Origin: Psoroptes ovis
Lineage: Eukaryota > Arthropoda > Arachnida > Sarcoptiformes > Psoroptidae
Length of the DNA stretch: 64,000 nt
NCBI GenBank assembly: GCA_002943765.1
Contig: PQWQ01000042.1
Location: 121,659 to 185,658 of the forward strand
Reading direction: 5' to 3'
Below the pieces are notes generated by a model. The model was not told the DNA's origin. It searched no databases and was given only the letters and a program-made list of their open reading frames with translations. Position 1 is the first letter of the stretch. Every line of letters starts with the position of its first letter. A program made the translations under genes and the position numbers. Below are positions 49,730 to 61,077 of this stretch, piece by piece.

Positions 49730-52700
49730 ATGGATCCATATTTGATTGATTCATCAATGATCATGTCATCATCATCGTGCAATCAAGAACAACAGCAGAA
49801 TATCGATGATGAATTGACATCGAATACCCCTAATAACAACATGTTAATTCATCGAAAATTTTCCATAAACCCACCACCTAATAATAATAATTATAACATC
49901 AATAATCGAAAATTATCTATAGCCACACCGGGTCATCATCATCGACAATTACCATCATTACCACCTCAACAGCTTCATCATGGTTATAATTATCAACAAT
50001 TATGTTCCTCGACACCATCACCAACCCCACCACCGCCACCAACATTAATGATAACCAATAGTATTGGTGATGATAATATTATTATGGATAATGATCTATG
50101 TGATAATAATCGAAGACTACCACCACCACCATCATCATCAGCATCACCATCATCAATGATGACACCCATAGAAACATCTATTGTTGATCATAATCAATCG
50201 AATTTAAATCAATTTCTTAATCAAAATAGTGATTATTACAATGAACAAAAACCTATTGGTCCAATGCATTTTCGTCAAAGGTATGTAACCCTTGAATTTT
50301 TTCAAATTTTTTTTGGATTTTGACCAAATTTTTTTTTGGCCCCCAAAAAAACCAAACAAAATCCTAGGGCATCATTTAATAGTGATCGATGTTTATTGAT
50401 GATGCCACCGTATGATAATGAGGATCAAGACCCGAATATGATGATTCCGCGTAGACATAGTAGTGTTTTGCCGACGAATCATCATCATCATAATAATTTG
50501 AATTTTAGTGGACAACAAGAATTATCGATTATCAAAGCTAATAAACAACAACAACAACAGCAGCCGAATCAACGTCATTGTCTTTCACCAAATAATATTA
50601 ATAATTGTAATAATAACACCAGCAATCATAGTGATAATGATAATAATCATATTAATTATATTAAAAATGTTAATAATAATCGTAATATTATGGGCATTAA
50701 TCATAATAGACGTACAAGTATGCCAGTATCGATGATGTTACCAATGTTTCACCCGATACTTTCGGTAAGTCTTAAATTATGATTTGTTCATTTTTCTTTC
50801 TTGAATCATTTGATTTATTGATTATTGATTTGATAACATCAGCCATTAGTTAGACGTGACACATTTGTCACTAGAGGCGTCACATTAATTATTATGATTT
50901 TCCATTTATTAGATTGTCCGAAAAGTTCATTCGGCTTAATCAATCGAGAGTTGCTCATGAAAATCGGCCAGAATTTTACGGACAATCCAATATTTTCGAA
51001 AAATTTCCTTTCTTTTAAGAAATGTTTCTTAAATGAGAAACATACATAAATAAAATATGATGATGAAAGAGTTACCTAGAATAACGGCCCCTGGAAAAAA
51101 ATCGGAATAAAAGTTATCGCATCATGTTTTTGGTCAATAGAGATGAAAAAAAGTCAATGACGGTCACCAACAATTCTTGACCCTTCCGGTCCAAAAAGGG
51201 GGTCAAAAGTCAATAATTGCTATATCTCGGCCGTTTTAAGAGGTGAACTCTCAATTTTTTCAATAATTAAAGATTATCTAGTTATTAATCATTCGTGAAA
51301 ATATCATTGCTTAACATGATCGGCAAACCGAAATATATCCATTTGAAGTTACCATTGTCATTATCATATGGGCTGCCAGTTGACGTGTACACGTCAAAAC
51401 TGAAGTGCTCGGTGATTCGCTCAACAACTGTTTAAATAGTCGTATTTAATACAAGTATTTGTAAGTCTATGATATTTTGGCTATTGTTGGTTCAACTTTT
51501 CCTCTTCCCACTTGGTCTTCAAAGGTTTGCTATCAAAAATCGTAAAAATGATTGTCATAAAACATTAAAGACAAAGATGATTAAAGGAAATTGCCGAAAA
51601 CGACATACAGAGCTAATGACCAAAGGATTAGAGGCCTCGCCTAAAGGACTACACAATGATCATCAACTTTTCATTTTCCTATTTGAGTTTGTCTTAAATA
51701 AACATAAAAACTGTGATCAAACAATCACATTCCTAGGCCATCAAGGACCTGAAGATTTTCTTCGACAATCGTGGGATAAACCCTTGGGCATATATTGAAA
51801 GTATAATGAGAATTTTCGAGAATTCTTTTTCTTTTGATTAAATACTTTAATTATTTCTATTATTTAAATCTCATGATTTTCTATAATTCTCCTTTATTTT
51901 TCCATATTTGCTGTGAGACAATGAGGAATGAGTCGGTAGGCAAAATGGACAAAGAAATTGTTGAACTGGTGCCAGAAGGAATTAGTGAAATAGCGGCAAA
52001 TGAATTGTCAAAGAGAAAGATTATAGCAGCGTCAGACAAGATAATGGAACTGGCGCTAGAAAGGATTAACATATGGCTAAGACCTCAAGCTAATACCTTG
52101 ATAGGTAAATAATAGATAGATAATTTTTGCATAGCTATTGGGTCGGTATCAAAGACACAAACAATCGTCTCCATGGGCCGAGCCTAATAGAATTGACTTT
52201 TCACACAGGTGCGAGGCTTGTGACATTATTATACATATTCCCTACAAACACACAATCAAAACACATTAGATTTTATGAAATGACACGATACACATCGAAT
52301 ATTAGCTGATTTCGTCAAATTCGACAAATAAAGTATTTTATAATTAAAAACCGAACCGCTCTATCGCTATGCAGAATCATTGAACTTGATAGAAAATTGA
52401 AGTATCATTACACATGTTTCTCCATTTTCATATTTTTCTAATATAATATTATATTTCGATTTTTACCTGACCATGTCGCTTCATCATTTTAATTATTCCC
52501 TTTTCAATGAATCATTCTCACTCTTTTGCATTTACTTACAATTTGGTCTTTTCAATACCGAAATTATCGATGGGCTGAGTCTAACAAATTAAGCCTAACC
52601 AAGTCGAAGGACCTGTGAAATATTGTATAAATAAGCATAAAAACAAACACATTTCATCCATTTCACGATTCCAACACATTGTTGCAATTTGTCAAAATGT

Positions 52701-55700
52701 CCGAACAAAAAATATCGATTCGCGGAAAGCATTGTGCTATCTGCAAAAAACTATTACAATATAAAATTAATAGATATAATAAACATGTCAAAGATGAAGA
52801 ATATATCGAAAAAGTCCGCATAGCAACGGGCAAAACGATTAAAATCAATGATTTTGTTTGTTCCTCATGTTACTCGAAGGTATCTAAAATTCACTCACTT
52901 CGAAGAAAACAAGAATCTCAAGAGACCCACAGCCATCAGCTTCAAGTGACTCACAGCCATCAACATCAAGAGACCCACAGCCATCAGCTTCAAGTGACTC
53001 ACAGCCACCAGCATCAAGAGACCCACAGCCATCAGCTTCAAGTGACTCACAGCCATCAACATCAAGAGACCCACAGCCATCAGCTTCAAGTGACTCACAG
53101 CCACCAGCATCAAGAGACCCACAGCCATCAGCTTCAAGTGACTCACAGCCATCAACATCAAGAGACCCACAGCCATCAGCTTCAAGTGACTCACAGCCAC
53201 CAGCATCAAGAGACCCACAGCCATCAGCTTCAAGTGACTCACAGCCATCAACATCAAGAGACCCACAGCCATCAGCTTCAAGTGACTCACAGCCACCAGC
53301 ATCAAGAGACCCACAGCCATCAGCTTCAAGTGACTCACAGCCATCAACATCAAGAGACCCACAGCCATCAGCTTCAAGTGACTCACAGCCACCAGCATCA
53401 AGAGACCCACAGCCATCAACATCAAGAGACCCACAGCCATCAGCTTCAAGTGACTCACAGCCACCAGCATCAAGAGACCCACAGCCATCAACATCAAGAG
53501 ACCCACAGCCATCAGCTTCAAGTGACTCACAGCCACCAGCATCAAGAGACCCACAGCCATCAACATCAAGAGACCCACAGCCATCAGCTTCAAGTGACTC
53601 ACAGCCACCAGCATCAAGAGACCCACAGCCATCAACATCAATGGCAGAAATAACACCAAGTGATCCGATATCAACACCATATAGCGAATCGGATTTTTCA
53701 TCTCCAATCAAATCACAATCTTCAATAACTTCAGATGAATCATACATTTATGAAGAAAAAGATGACGATTTGATTGAAGTCCCGCATGTACGATGCATTT
53801 CGACACACAGGTATTGTTTCATTTGTGGAAGTGAGACGAGTTTGAGACTCGTACCACCCGAAGCACGTTTACAAGTTTTTAAACAGCGTAAACTAATAAT
53901 TCCTAAGGGAAACCGCTGCTGCCCAGGTCATTTGGTTCACAATGTTTTATATCGAAAAGACATGTATAAAATCGAAATACATCAACTTTCGACGTTAATA
54001 GAAAGCGAAGATTACTTCTACCTTCTTCATGGTTCAGATGTGGCACACAGAGAGCGAATCAACGATGATAACATCTATGATTTGACAGGTAATTATCATT
54101 ATTTGGCTTTTTAGTATGTTGAATATATGATTCAAATGAATTTTTTTTGTCTAGGTCACACAATGGACCAAATTGACGGCCTCTGTTCCAAAATCAAATC
54201 GATGAGGAACACGCCCAAGAGATCAATTAAAAATGCAATGATTGCATTTTTGATAAAATTAAAGACCGGTCTACCAAATAAAATAGTTGCAACGATGTTT
54301 GACAAGAACATGACTGAAAACAATATCATGAATCAGATCGATGCAATATTGAATGCATTCGAAACAGATATATTGTCAACGTCATTTGGATCTGGTAATC
54401 TGGACCGAGATTGCCTGATCAATGAACATACATCATTGATGGTGCGCAAATTGTGCGATAATGTTGATGGAAGATTGGTGATCATTTGTGATGGCACTTA
54501 TTTACGCCATCAAAAGTCGTCAAACAACATTTATCAACGCAAGTCCTATTCGGGTCAAAAAATGACAAGCCTGTGCAAACCATTTACGGTATGCACGACT
54601 GATGGCTTCGTCATAGACCTATACGGACCGTATTATGCACGCGACAATGATGCAACTATTTTAAGAAGAATCCTCGAAAACCCAAATGGATTGCCCCGAC
54701 TCTTAAGAAAAGGTAAGTGTTCAAATATACATATTTTTTTGAATGTTCTCAATTAATTCTATGCTACTTTTAACAGGAGATATTTTTGTTTTGGATCGAG
54801 GATTTCGTGATGTTCGGTCTTTTTTGGAACAGTCTGGTTATCAGGTAATGATGCCAGCATTGAAAGGCCAACGGAATCAGTTAACAACAACTGAATCCAA
54901 TCAGTCACGCTTTGTTACCAAAATCCGTTGGCCAGTAGAAGCAGTGCATGGAGTCATAGCTCAAAAATATAAGCTTCTACATCACCAATTTCTGAATCAA
55001 TCGCTGCCGAAAGCATCGACGTATTGCAGAATCGCTTGCTATCTGGTGAACAATTTTTGTAAGCGATTCACGAGCGATAAGGACAATGTTGATGTAATTG
55101 TGCTGCGAATGTTTAAAATGAATTTAACCAACAACGATCTTGGTCAATATGTTCTAGATAATAATCTCAATTATAAAAAGAACATATTCATCAGCATGGG
55201 GAGCAATGATCTTGCAGATTTTCCGCAATTATCGCTAGAACAATTGATAATATTTTTCACTGGGTCATATCAACTATCACAATCGATAACATACCTGGGA
55301 GAAATGCTATCTGACAATGATCAATTGCTGATAGAAAAAATGGTGGGTGATATGTCTTTGATTCGATGGGTGGTTCGATCGAGGCATATCAATTCAAAGA
55401 CCTACCGGGTTTATGTAAAATATCTACCGAATGGCCATGACCTTGATTCAATATTAGGCCATTATTGTACTTGTGCCAACGGGAACCGAACCATTGGTTC
55501 GTGTTCACATGTCGCAGCTCTGATTTTTTATCTGAGTTTTGGCAAGTACGAAAACCGGAGATTCCTCCCAGCCGAGGCTCTGACAAACATCTTCGATCAT
55601 AGCGGTCCAATGGTTTTTGATGATAACGAAAGTGATATCGAAGAGTGATTTTTCTTTGTAAATATTTTTCTTTCTTAATTTTTTTTTTAAATATTTTTTC

Positions 55701-58700
55701 TTGTAAATATTTCTTTAGATATATATTTTAGATAATATAGGGTGGCTGTTAAATGGTGGTTTATGTCCTGTGGTTGCCGAAATGTCATTAAATGATTATG
55801 CTCGGGCTTAAATGGTCATCAATTGATGATGAACATAGAAGTGCTTGTGCTCTAAGCGACTATTTAAACAGTTGTTGAGCGAATCACCGAGCACTTCAGT
55901 TTTGACGTGTACACGTCAACTGGCAGCCCATATGATAATGACAATGGTAACTTCAAATGGATATATTTCGGTTTGCCGATCATGTTAAGCAATGATATTT
56001 TCACGAATGATTAATAACTAGATAATCTTTAATTATTGAAAAAATTGAGAGTTCACCTCTTAAAACGGCCGAGATATAGCAATTATTGACTTTTGACCCC
56101 CTTTTTGGACCGGAAGGGTCAAGAATTGTTGGTGACCGTCATTGACTTTTTTTCATCTCTATTGACCAAAAACATGATGCGATAACTTTTATTCCGATTT
56201 TTTTCCAGGGGCCGCATCACTCTATGTTATTATAGGAAACTCTTTGTCAAAATTTTCAAAATTCCGTCAATTTTTCAAATCAATTTCACCGAATAAATCT
56301 GCACTTTCAGTCACTGAATCAGTCACTGAATTCACAGTCAATTTTCCACCGTCAAAAATTCATTTATTATTTTCCGATTCACTCGAAAAATAATAAAATT
56401 TAATCAAATTAAATGATTTTGTGTGTGATTTGAAATACCTTTCGACAAAAGACTACCTTTGAAAAAATTTTAAAATTTTTGAAATTTTTGAAACAACACG
56501 CTTTCACACCCTCTTCAATCGTTTCTATATTAACAATCATCGATATATTGAACAATTTGAACAAATATATTGAACCAAAAAACATTTCAATTTGTCAATT
56601 CATATTGTAACTTCCATGGTCCATGTGTACATGTGTACAATATTCAATTATTGATTGAATTAAAAATAAAATAAAATAAAAAATACATTTTTCATCATCA
56701 CAAGTTTTCATATAAAATGTGTCATTTGTCTTGTTCAATCCAAAAATGAAATAAATTATATTTTTAACTAACCGAATTTCGTTGGGCCCCGAATAAAATA
56801 TAACAACTTTACAAAGCCAATAACTACACAACGAATCAATTATTGCTACTTGTCAATTATTAATCGAATTTTTGGTACTTTTTTCTTTGGTACTTTGGTC
56901 CAAAAAAAGAAAAATTTGGTCCCATTTATTTTTTGTGACAATTTTTTGGCCCCAAAAATAAATAATAAATTATTATCGAATCGATAATGGAAACTTGGTA
57001 CGATACGATTATACCGATTCGTATACCTCGACCTAAATTATTGATAACAACAAATGATGAACGAATGAAATCGAACATCGTAATGACAGCCATTGATTAT
57101 AAGATTATTGATTATGATGATAATATTAATGATCAGGGTGGTGGTGGTAATGGTGATGATGATACATTGATTAATTATAATCCTCATAATAAAATTGGAC
57201 AAAGTAATCAAACAACAAAACCCTTTGCGGCTGTCGATGATTCATCATCATCATCCAAAATGAATTTCAAATCTTCATCAACGTGAAATTTTTCGATAAA
57301 TGCAATAACATTATTAGTCAGTTTACAATTAATCATTTTGAAATGATGATGATGATAATTCATTTATAAATTTTAGGCTGTCCGTAAAGTCTTTGCCGGT
57401 TTTCTCATAATTTCCTACGATATAATCGGCAAAAAACTTTCCGGACAATCTAATAAATATTTATATTCACTTTTACAATACAGCGTTTTAAAGTTTTAAT
57501 CCGTAGTTTTAAAATTCAATTTCGTAATTTTACAATATGAAATTTCATTTGAAAATTACGAAAATCAACTTTAAAATTCTGAATAAAAAATATAAAACCT
57601 TGTATCATTTTCCTCATACATTTTGGCCTTTTAAATATTGCTGCATTGTAATTGGATTAATCATCAATGTTTTCACACTAAATTTTCAACAAAACCTTTA
57701 CATTTGATTAATAGCTTTGTATTCTATAAAATGACAGTGAATATTGCAAATTGTTCATTGTTCATACAGTCACATACACACACACACACACACAAATATC
57801 AATCTGTCATTTGTAAATTTTTAATTTCCAATAATCATTTTTTGTTTCTTCTCATTTTTATTTGCCAGCAATTAAATATTATTTGAAATTTGTGAATATT
57901 TACTTTATGATCTTTGTTTGAAATTTTTTGAATATTTTTCCCTGGGTCCATAATCAGTAAATGGATTAATATGCAAAAAAATAAAAATTAGGTTGTCCGA
58001 AAAGTTATGGCCAATTTTCATCGAGCAACTCTATCAATTATTAAACCGAATGAACTTTTTTGGACAATCTAATATTTTAAATTAATGAATAAAATAAAAT
58101 ATAATGCGCTTATATACCCGATGACCAAGCCCTAATGCATTTTATCGATGTCATCATTCATTCATTTATTAATTTATTCATTCATTTATCAAATTTTGTT
58201 ATTTTTTCTGAAAAATGAAATGAATTTAAATGAAATTTACTTGAAATGAAATATAAAATGAGAACAAAACAAGCAAGAGTTATGTGTGAGTTATCAAATT
58301 TAATGTATTCATCATCAATGTATGAATGTTGATCATCATTATAATCATCGAACGTGACCCAGTATTTTGTATTTGTATAAGGTTGTCCGAAAAGTTTTGG
58401 CCGATTTTTATGAGCAACTCTATCAATGATTAAGCCGAATGAACTTTTCGGACAATCTTATAATGTGATATATTTAAATTTAGTTTGATTATAAATAAGT
58501 AAGTATAAAATATGTGTATGTACCATGAATGTATTATGATGATGATGATGATGATCCTGATCATGATGATGATAATAATGATCGGTATATAATTATAGTT
58601 TACCTGTTTATTTTCGTTTCGATCATTATCATCATCACACATTTTTTTCCAAAATTTGAAAATTTTTCTCCACCTCAAAATATTAGGTTGTCCGAAAAGT

Positions 58701-60378
58701 TCTTGTCGATTTTCTCATGATTGCCTACGATATAATCGGCGAAAACTTTCCGGACAACTGAAATATCATTGTCGCTTGATTTTTTTTGATGTTTATTTTT
58801 ACTTTTTTTTACTGTCGTTGACAATGATAATCATTGAAAGATTATTATTGAATGCTTGGTATTGATATTGATTATCAATGACCTTAATAATCAATGATCA
58901 TTATTTGTCGTTTTGTTGGCTGTTATTTATTTTCAAACATTGAAACTATCAGGTTGTCCGAAAAGTTCTTGCCGGTTAATCACAATAGAGTTGCTCTATG
59001 AAAATCGGCCAGAACTTTCCGGACAGCCTAATGTATTCTGGTTTCAATTTACAAATTTTACCAGTTTTTTCTTAATGTTTTCTTACATTTTATCTTATTT
59101 TTATCACATTTTCAATTTTTAAAATTTCAAATTTTCATAGATGAATTATCATCGAAGACGATCAACACAACATTTTAATAATAATAATAATTTGATTAAT
59201 CCAAAAACTATAACCACGGCAACACCACCGACAACAACAACAACAGGTATTGGTCCACCGATTAATACAATTGGCAATCATCAACAGCAACAGCAATTAA
59301 ATGAACGTAATAATAATAATAAGGGTCAAAATGACCCTGATGATTGTTCAATCGGTTTGATTGATTCAAATAATCTGTTACAAATCCCAGGCGTTGATGA
59401 TGGGATTATTGTCCAAAGTGATCAAACAAATGAACAAACAACAAATGTCGATGATGATATTGATGATGATGATAATGAAATATTTGAATATTCCCCCGAT
59501 GAAGCATGGTATTATCAACAAGGTCATTATTATCATTTACCTGTACGCCGACATCGATCATTACCGGCAACATCATTATCATTTGCTCCTATGTTTGGCG
59601 TGGCGAATCATCATCAACAACAAAGAAGTTCATCATTTCGTGTTCGTGTAAGTCTATAGTTTTTGAATTAATAATAGAAAATATTTAGGTTGTCTGGAAA
59701 GTTCTGGCCGATTAAATCGTAGAAAATCATTCGGAAAAATTGGCCAAAACTTTTCGGAAAATCGAATATTAAAATTGCACTGAGTTCGTTGAACTAATCT
59801 TACCTTATTCATTAATCCTTGTTATTTTCGCTTATTTTTTTCGGGTTCATAGAGCAATAATCGTTTAGTTCATCAAGAACCGAATGGACGTTGGAGAATT
59901 AAAGTACGAAAAAGTAAACCATTCTTGGGTATTGCAATCGAAGGTGGATCAAATGTATCCGAACAATCACAACCAAGAATCATTAATATACAGGTTTGAC
60001 AATGAATTTTAAAATATTAGATTGTCCCAAAATTTTTGGCCTATTAATCAATAGAGTTGCTAATGAAAATCGGCCAAAACTTTCCGGACACCCTAATATT
60101 TATTTTTATGAATCAACAATTGTAATTATTTCTCATGTATGCATTTCCAGGATGGTGGTGCAGCAGCCGAAAATCTTCATGTTGGCCATATTATATTGGA
60201 AGTTGATGGACAATCAACACAATCAATGAATCATTCACAAGTAGCACATTTGATTGCACATGCATATTATAATACACCTGAAAAAGATTATGTTGAATTT
60301 CTCGTCAGAGAAAAATCACGAAATGAATTCGATTTACGTCGATCATCATTTATGTTATTGAACAATAGTTATGAATGA
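49730..60378 (+). CDS. Whirlin/dyschronic-like PDZ protein
   Basis: Five exons: 49730-50280, 50368-50764, 59141-59647, 59853-59993, 60151-60378; all phases agree, 607 aa. The C-terminal PDZ domain (about 502-587) has the carboxylate-binding loop FLGIAIEGG, then PRIINIQDGGAA and VGHIILEVDGQS. This matches the third PDZ of whirlin and the terminal PDZ of Drosophila dyschronic better than other PDZ families I know; those proteins scaffold complexes in sensory cilia/stereocilia and synapses. The rest is low-complexity (Asn, Gln, His, Pro runs), including a proline-rich stretch (PTPPPPPTLM). PDZ1, PDZ2 and the harmonin-like domain of long whirlin are not visible upstream, so this resembles the short whirlin isoform. 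Intron 2 (50765-59140) carries the 5.2-kb DNA transposon. The ATG at 49730 is the first in frame; an upstream exon cannot be excluded. Confidence 0.82.
50908..50990 (+). mobile_element. Palindromic MITE, type 2
   Basis: Whirlin intron 2, 75 bp before the 5.2-kb transposon. Confidence 0.87.
51085..51442 (+). repeat. Left 358-bp terminal inverted repeat
   Basis: Starts CGGCCCCTGGAAAAAAATCG and ends TTTAAATAGTCG; inverted copy at 55857-56214. Confidence 0.93.
51469..51798 (+). CDS. Possible small transposon-encoded protein
   Basis: 109-aa ATG-started frame just inside the left inverted repeat. It begins with a hydrophobic, signal-like segment (FWLLLVQLFLFPLG) and continues basic, then ordered-looking (FLFEFVLNKHKNCDQTITF). 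No family recognised and no splice signals needed. Coding status is uncertain; it may be an exon of a second element gene or chance. Confidence 0.3.
   Translation: MIFWLLLVQLFLFPLGLQRFAIKNRKNDCHKTLKTKMIKGNCRKRHTELMTKGLEASPKGLHNDHQLFIFLFEFVLNKHKNCDQTITFLGHQGPEDFLRQSWDKPLGIY
51921..52112 (+). CDS. Possible small helical transposon-encoded protein
   Basis: 63-aa frame from ATG with charged, strongly helix-forming composition (GISEIAANELSKRK, KIMELALERINIWL). It could be a second exon after the 51469 frame or a separate product; no recognisable domain. Confidence 0.3.
   Translation: MRNESVGKMDKEIVELVPEGISEIAANELSKRKIIAASDKIMELALERINIWLRPQANTLIGK
52697..55648 (+). CDS. DDE transposase with SWIM zinc finger
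   Basis: Catalyses excision and insertion of the host element. Proposed exons 52697-52879, 52933-54088, 54155-54712, 54777-55648 give 922 aa in frame. N-terminal zinc-binding module (CAICKK...CSSC, residues 13-57); a roughly 235-residue Ser/Pro/Gln linker from 24-bp tandem repeats; second Cys/His cluster (CFICG...CCPGH); helix-turn-helix region (KTGLPNKIVATMFDKNMTEN); DDE_Tnp_4-type nuclease with Asp in ICDGTYLRH, Asp in VLDRGFRD and Glu in RWPVEAVHG, all three intact; then a C-terminal SWIM finger (CTCANGNRTIGSCSH). The fold points to the IS5/Harbinger/ISL2EU superfamily group; exact assignment is inference. The 53-bp first intron (gtatct...acag) is my proposal: without it the zinc module and the rest are in different frames. 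The start is the first ATG. Confidence 0.85.
52918..53640 (+). repeat. 24-bp coding minisatellite
   Basis: About 30 units of 24 bp inside the transposase gene, encoding (R/S)D(P/S)QP(S/P)(A/T)S. Units alternate between AGAGACCCACAGCC... and AGTGACTCACAGCC... forms, giving 48- and 96-bp higher-order periods. Because the period is a multiple of three and no unit carries a stop in three of the frames, long false open frames appear in another plus frame and in two minus frames. Confidence 0.95.
55857..56214 (-). repeat. Right 358-bp terminal inverted repeat
   Basis: Reverse-complement partner of 51085-51442, same length with no indel seen. Confidence 0.93.
56987..57286 (+). CDS. Possible 99-aa protein in whirlin intron 2
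   Basis: ATG-started frame (METWYDTIIPIRIPRPKLL) with codon use like neighbouring genes, then Asp/Asn/Gly- and Ser-rich sequence. It has no acceptor immediately before it, and a donor at its end would be out of phase with the next whirlin exon, so it is not simply a whirlin exon. It could be a first exon from an alternative promoter or a small separate gene. Confidence 0.3.
   Translation: METWYDTIIPIRIPRPKLLITTNDERMKSNIVMTAIDYKIIDYDDNINDQGGGGNGDDDTLINYNPHNKIGQSNQTTKPFAAVDDSSSSSKMNFKSSST
57373..57453 (+). mobile_element. Palindromic MITE, type 1
   Basis: First copy after the 5.2-kb transposon, whirlin intron 2. Confidence 0.86.
57479..57605. mobile_element. CAGGGTTT palindromic element, short form
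   Basis: Whirlin intron 2, 26 bp after a type 1 MITE. Confidence 0.75.
57771..57794. repeat. (CA)n microsatellite
   Basis: Short CA dinucleotide run in whirlin intron 2. Confidence 0.8.
57988..58073 (-). mobile_element. Palindromic MITE, type 2
   Basis: Whirlin intron 2; right arm CTTTTTTGGACAATC. Confidence 0.85.
58376..58461 (-). mobile_element. Palindromic MITE, type 2
   Basis: Whirlin intron 2. Confidence 0.87.
58683..58763 (+). mobile_element. Palindromic MITE, type 1
   Basis: Whirlin intron 2. Confidence 0.87.
58949..59032 (+). mobile_element. Palindromic MITE, type 2
   Basis: Ends 108 bp before whirlin exon 3. Confidence 0.87.
59684..59768 (-). mobile_element. Palindromic MITE, type 1
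   Basis: Whirlin intron 3; right tip decayed (GGAAAATCGAA). Confidence 0.82.
60017..60097 (+). mobile_element. Palindromic MITE, type 2
   Basis: Half of the 157-bp whirlin intron 4. Confidence 0.86.
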
Positions 60379-60824
60379 ATGAATGAATGAACGAATTTAT
60401 TGTATTCAAAGAGTTAAATTGATGGAAAAAGCTAAAACAATTGATGACGGAATGATCGGGAACCAATTGGAACAATTCAAGGTCCGAATGAAAGAGCCAA
60501 AATTGTTTGGCCCAAAATTTTTTTGGGGCCAAAGAAGGGTTTCCGAAGCTTTGAGTCTATGGGTCTATAGAAAATGGTCCACAACGAAAAACAAATGAAT
60601 GAATGATCATTTCCTTTTAAAGAAAATAAATTATTCAGGAAAAGATTCATTCAATCAATTTGCTCATAGGATTCATTGGAATGAACAAATAATGATCAAT
60701 TTTGGAGCATTTAAGAACAACAATAACCTTCAAAGAAAAAAAGGCTGAAAAAACAATCAATTTTGTATTCGGGAAGAAAAAAGCTAATAAATCATTGATT
60801 TGTAATGATGGAAATGTTATTTTA

Positions 60825-60910
60825 TTAAGGGTTGTCCGATAAGTTATAGCCGATTTTTATAACCAACTCTATTGATTAAGCGGAATGAACTTTTCGGACA
60901 GCCACCTAAT
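60825..60910 (-). mobile_element. Palindromic MITE, type 2
   Basis: 450 bp after the whirlin stop codon. Confidence 0.83.
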
Positions 60911-61077
60911 ATTTCGTTTGTTCACAATGAAAAAATATTCTCAAATTTAACGAACAGAAAAAAACAAAACAATTAAATGATCAATTCAATGTGTATTGAA
61001 ATGTATAAAATAAAATATCAATAAAAACATATTTTTTCTTGATATTTCCATTTTCTTATTGTTCGTCTTATATATTT

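Larger units (their letters stand above)
51065..56249 (+). mobile_element. 5.2-kb DNA transposon with long terminal inverted repeats
   Basis: Flanked by inverted repeats of equal length (51085-51442 and 55857-56214, 358 bp each, virtually identical by eye). Outside these, about 20 bp on each side also match as inverted copies (AAAGAGTTACCTAGAATAAC versus AAAGAGTTTCCTATAATAAC), with 12 extra bases on the right side. No clean target duplication could be fixed. The interior holds a four-exon DDE transposase and two small frames. The element lies in whirlin intron 2. It contains none of the MITEs that fill the surrounding DNA, which with the near-identical ends suggests recent insertion. Confidence 0.88.

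Noticed and set aside
52918..53653. His/Gln-rich repeat protein in the frame of the N-terminal zinc module
   Set aside because: Ends at a stop right after the array, while the other frame continues into the transposase domains; a 53-bp intron reconciles the two.
52884..53747. Long minus-strand frames (287 and 270 aa) with perfect repeats
   Set aside because: They exist only because the 24-bp minisatellite lacks stops; they have no start context, domain or conserved flank.
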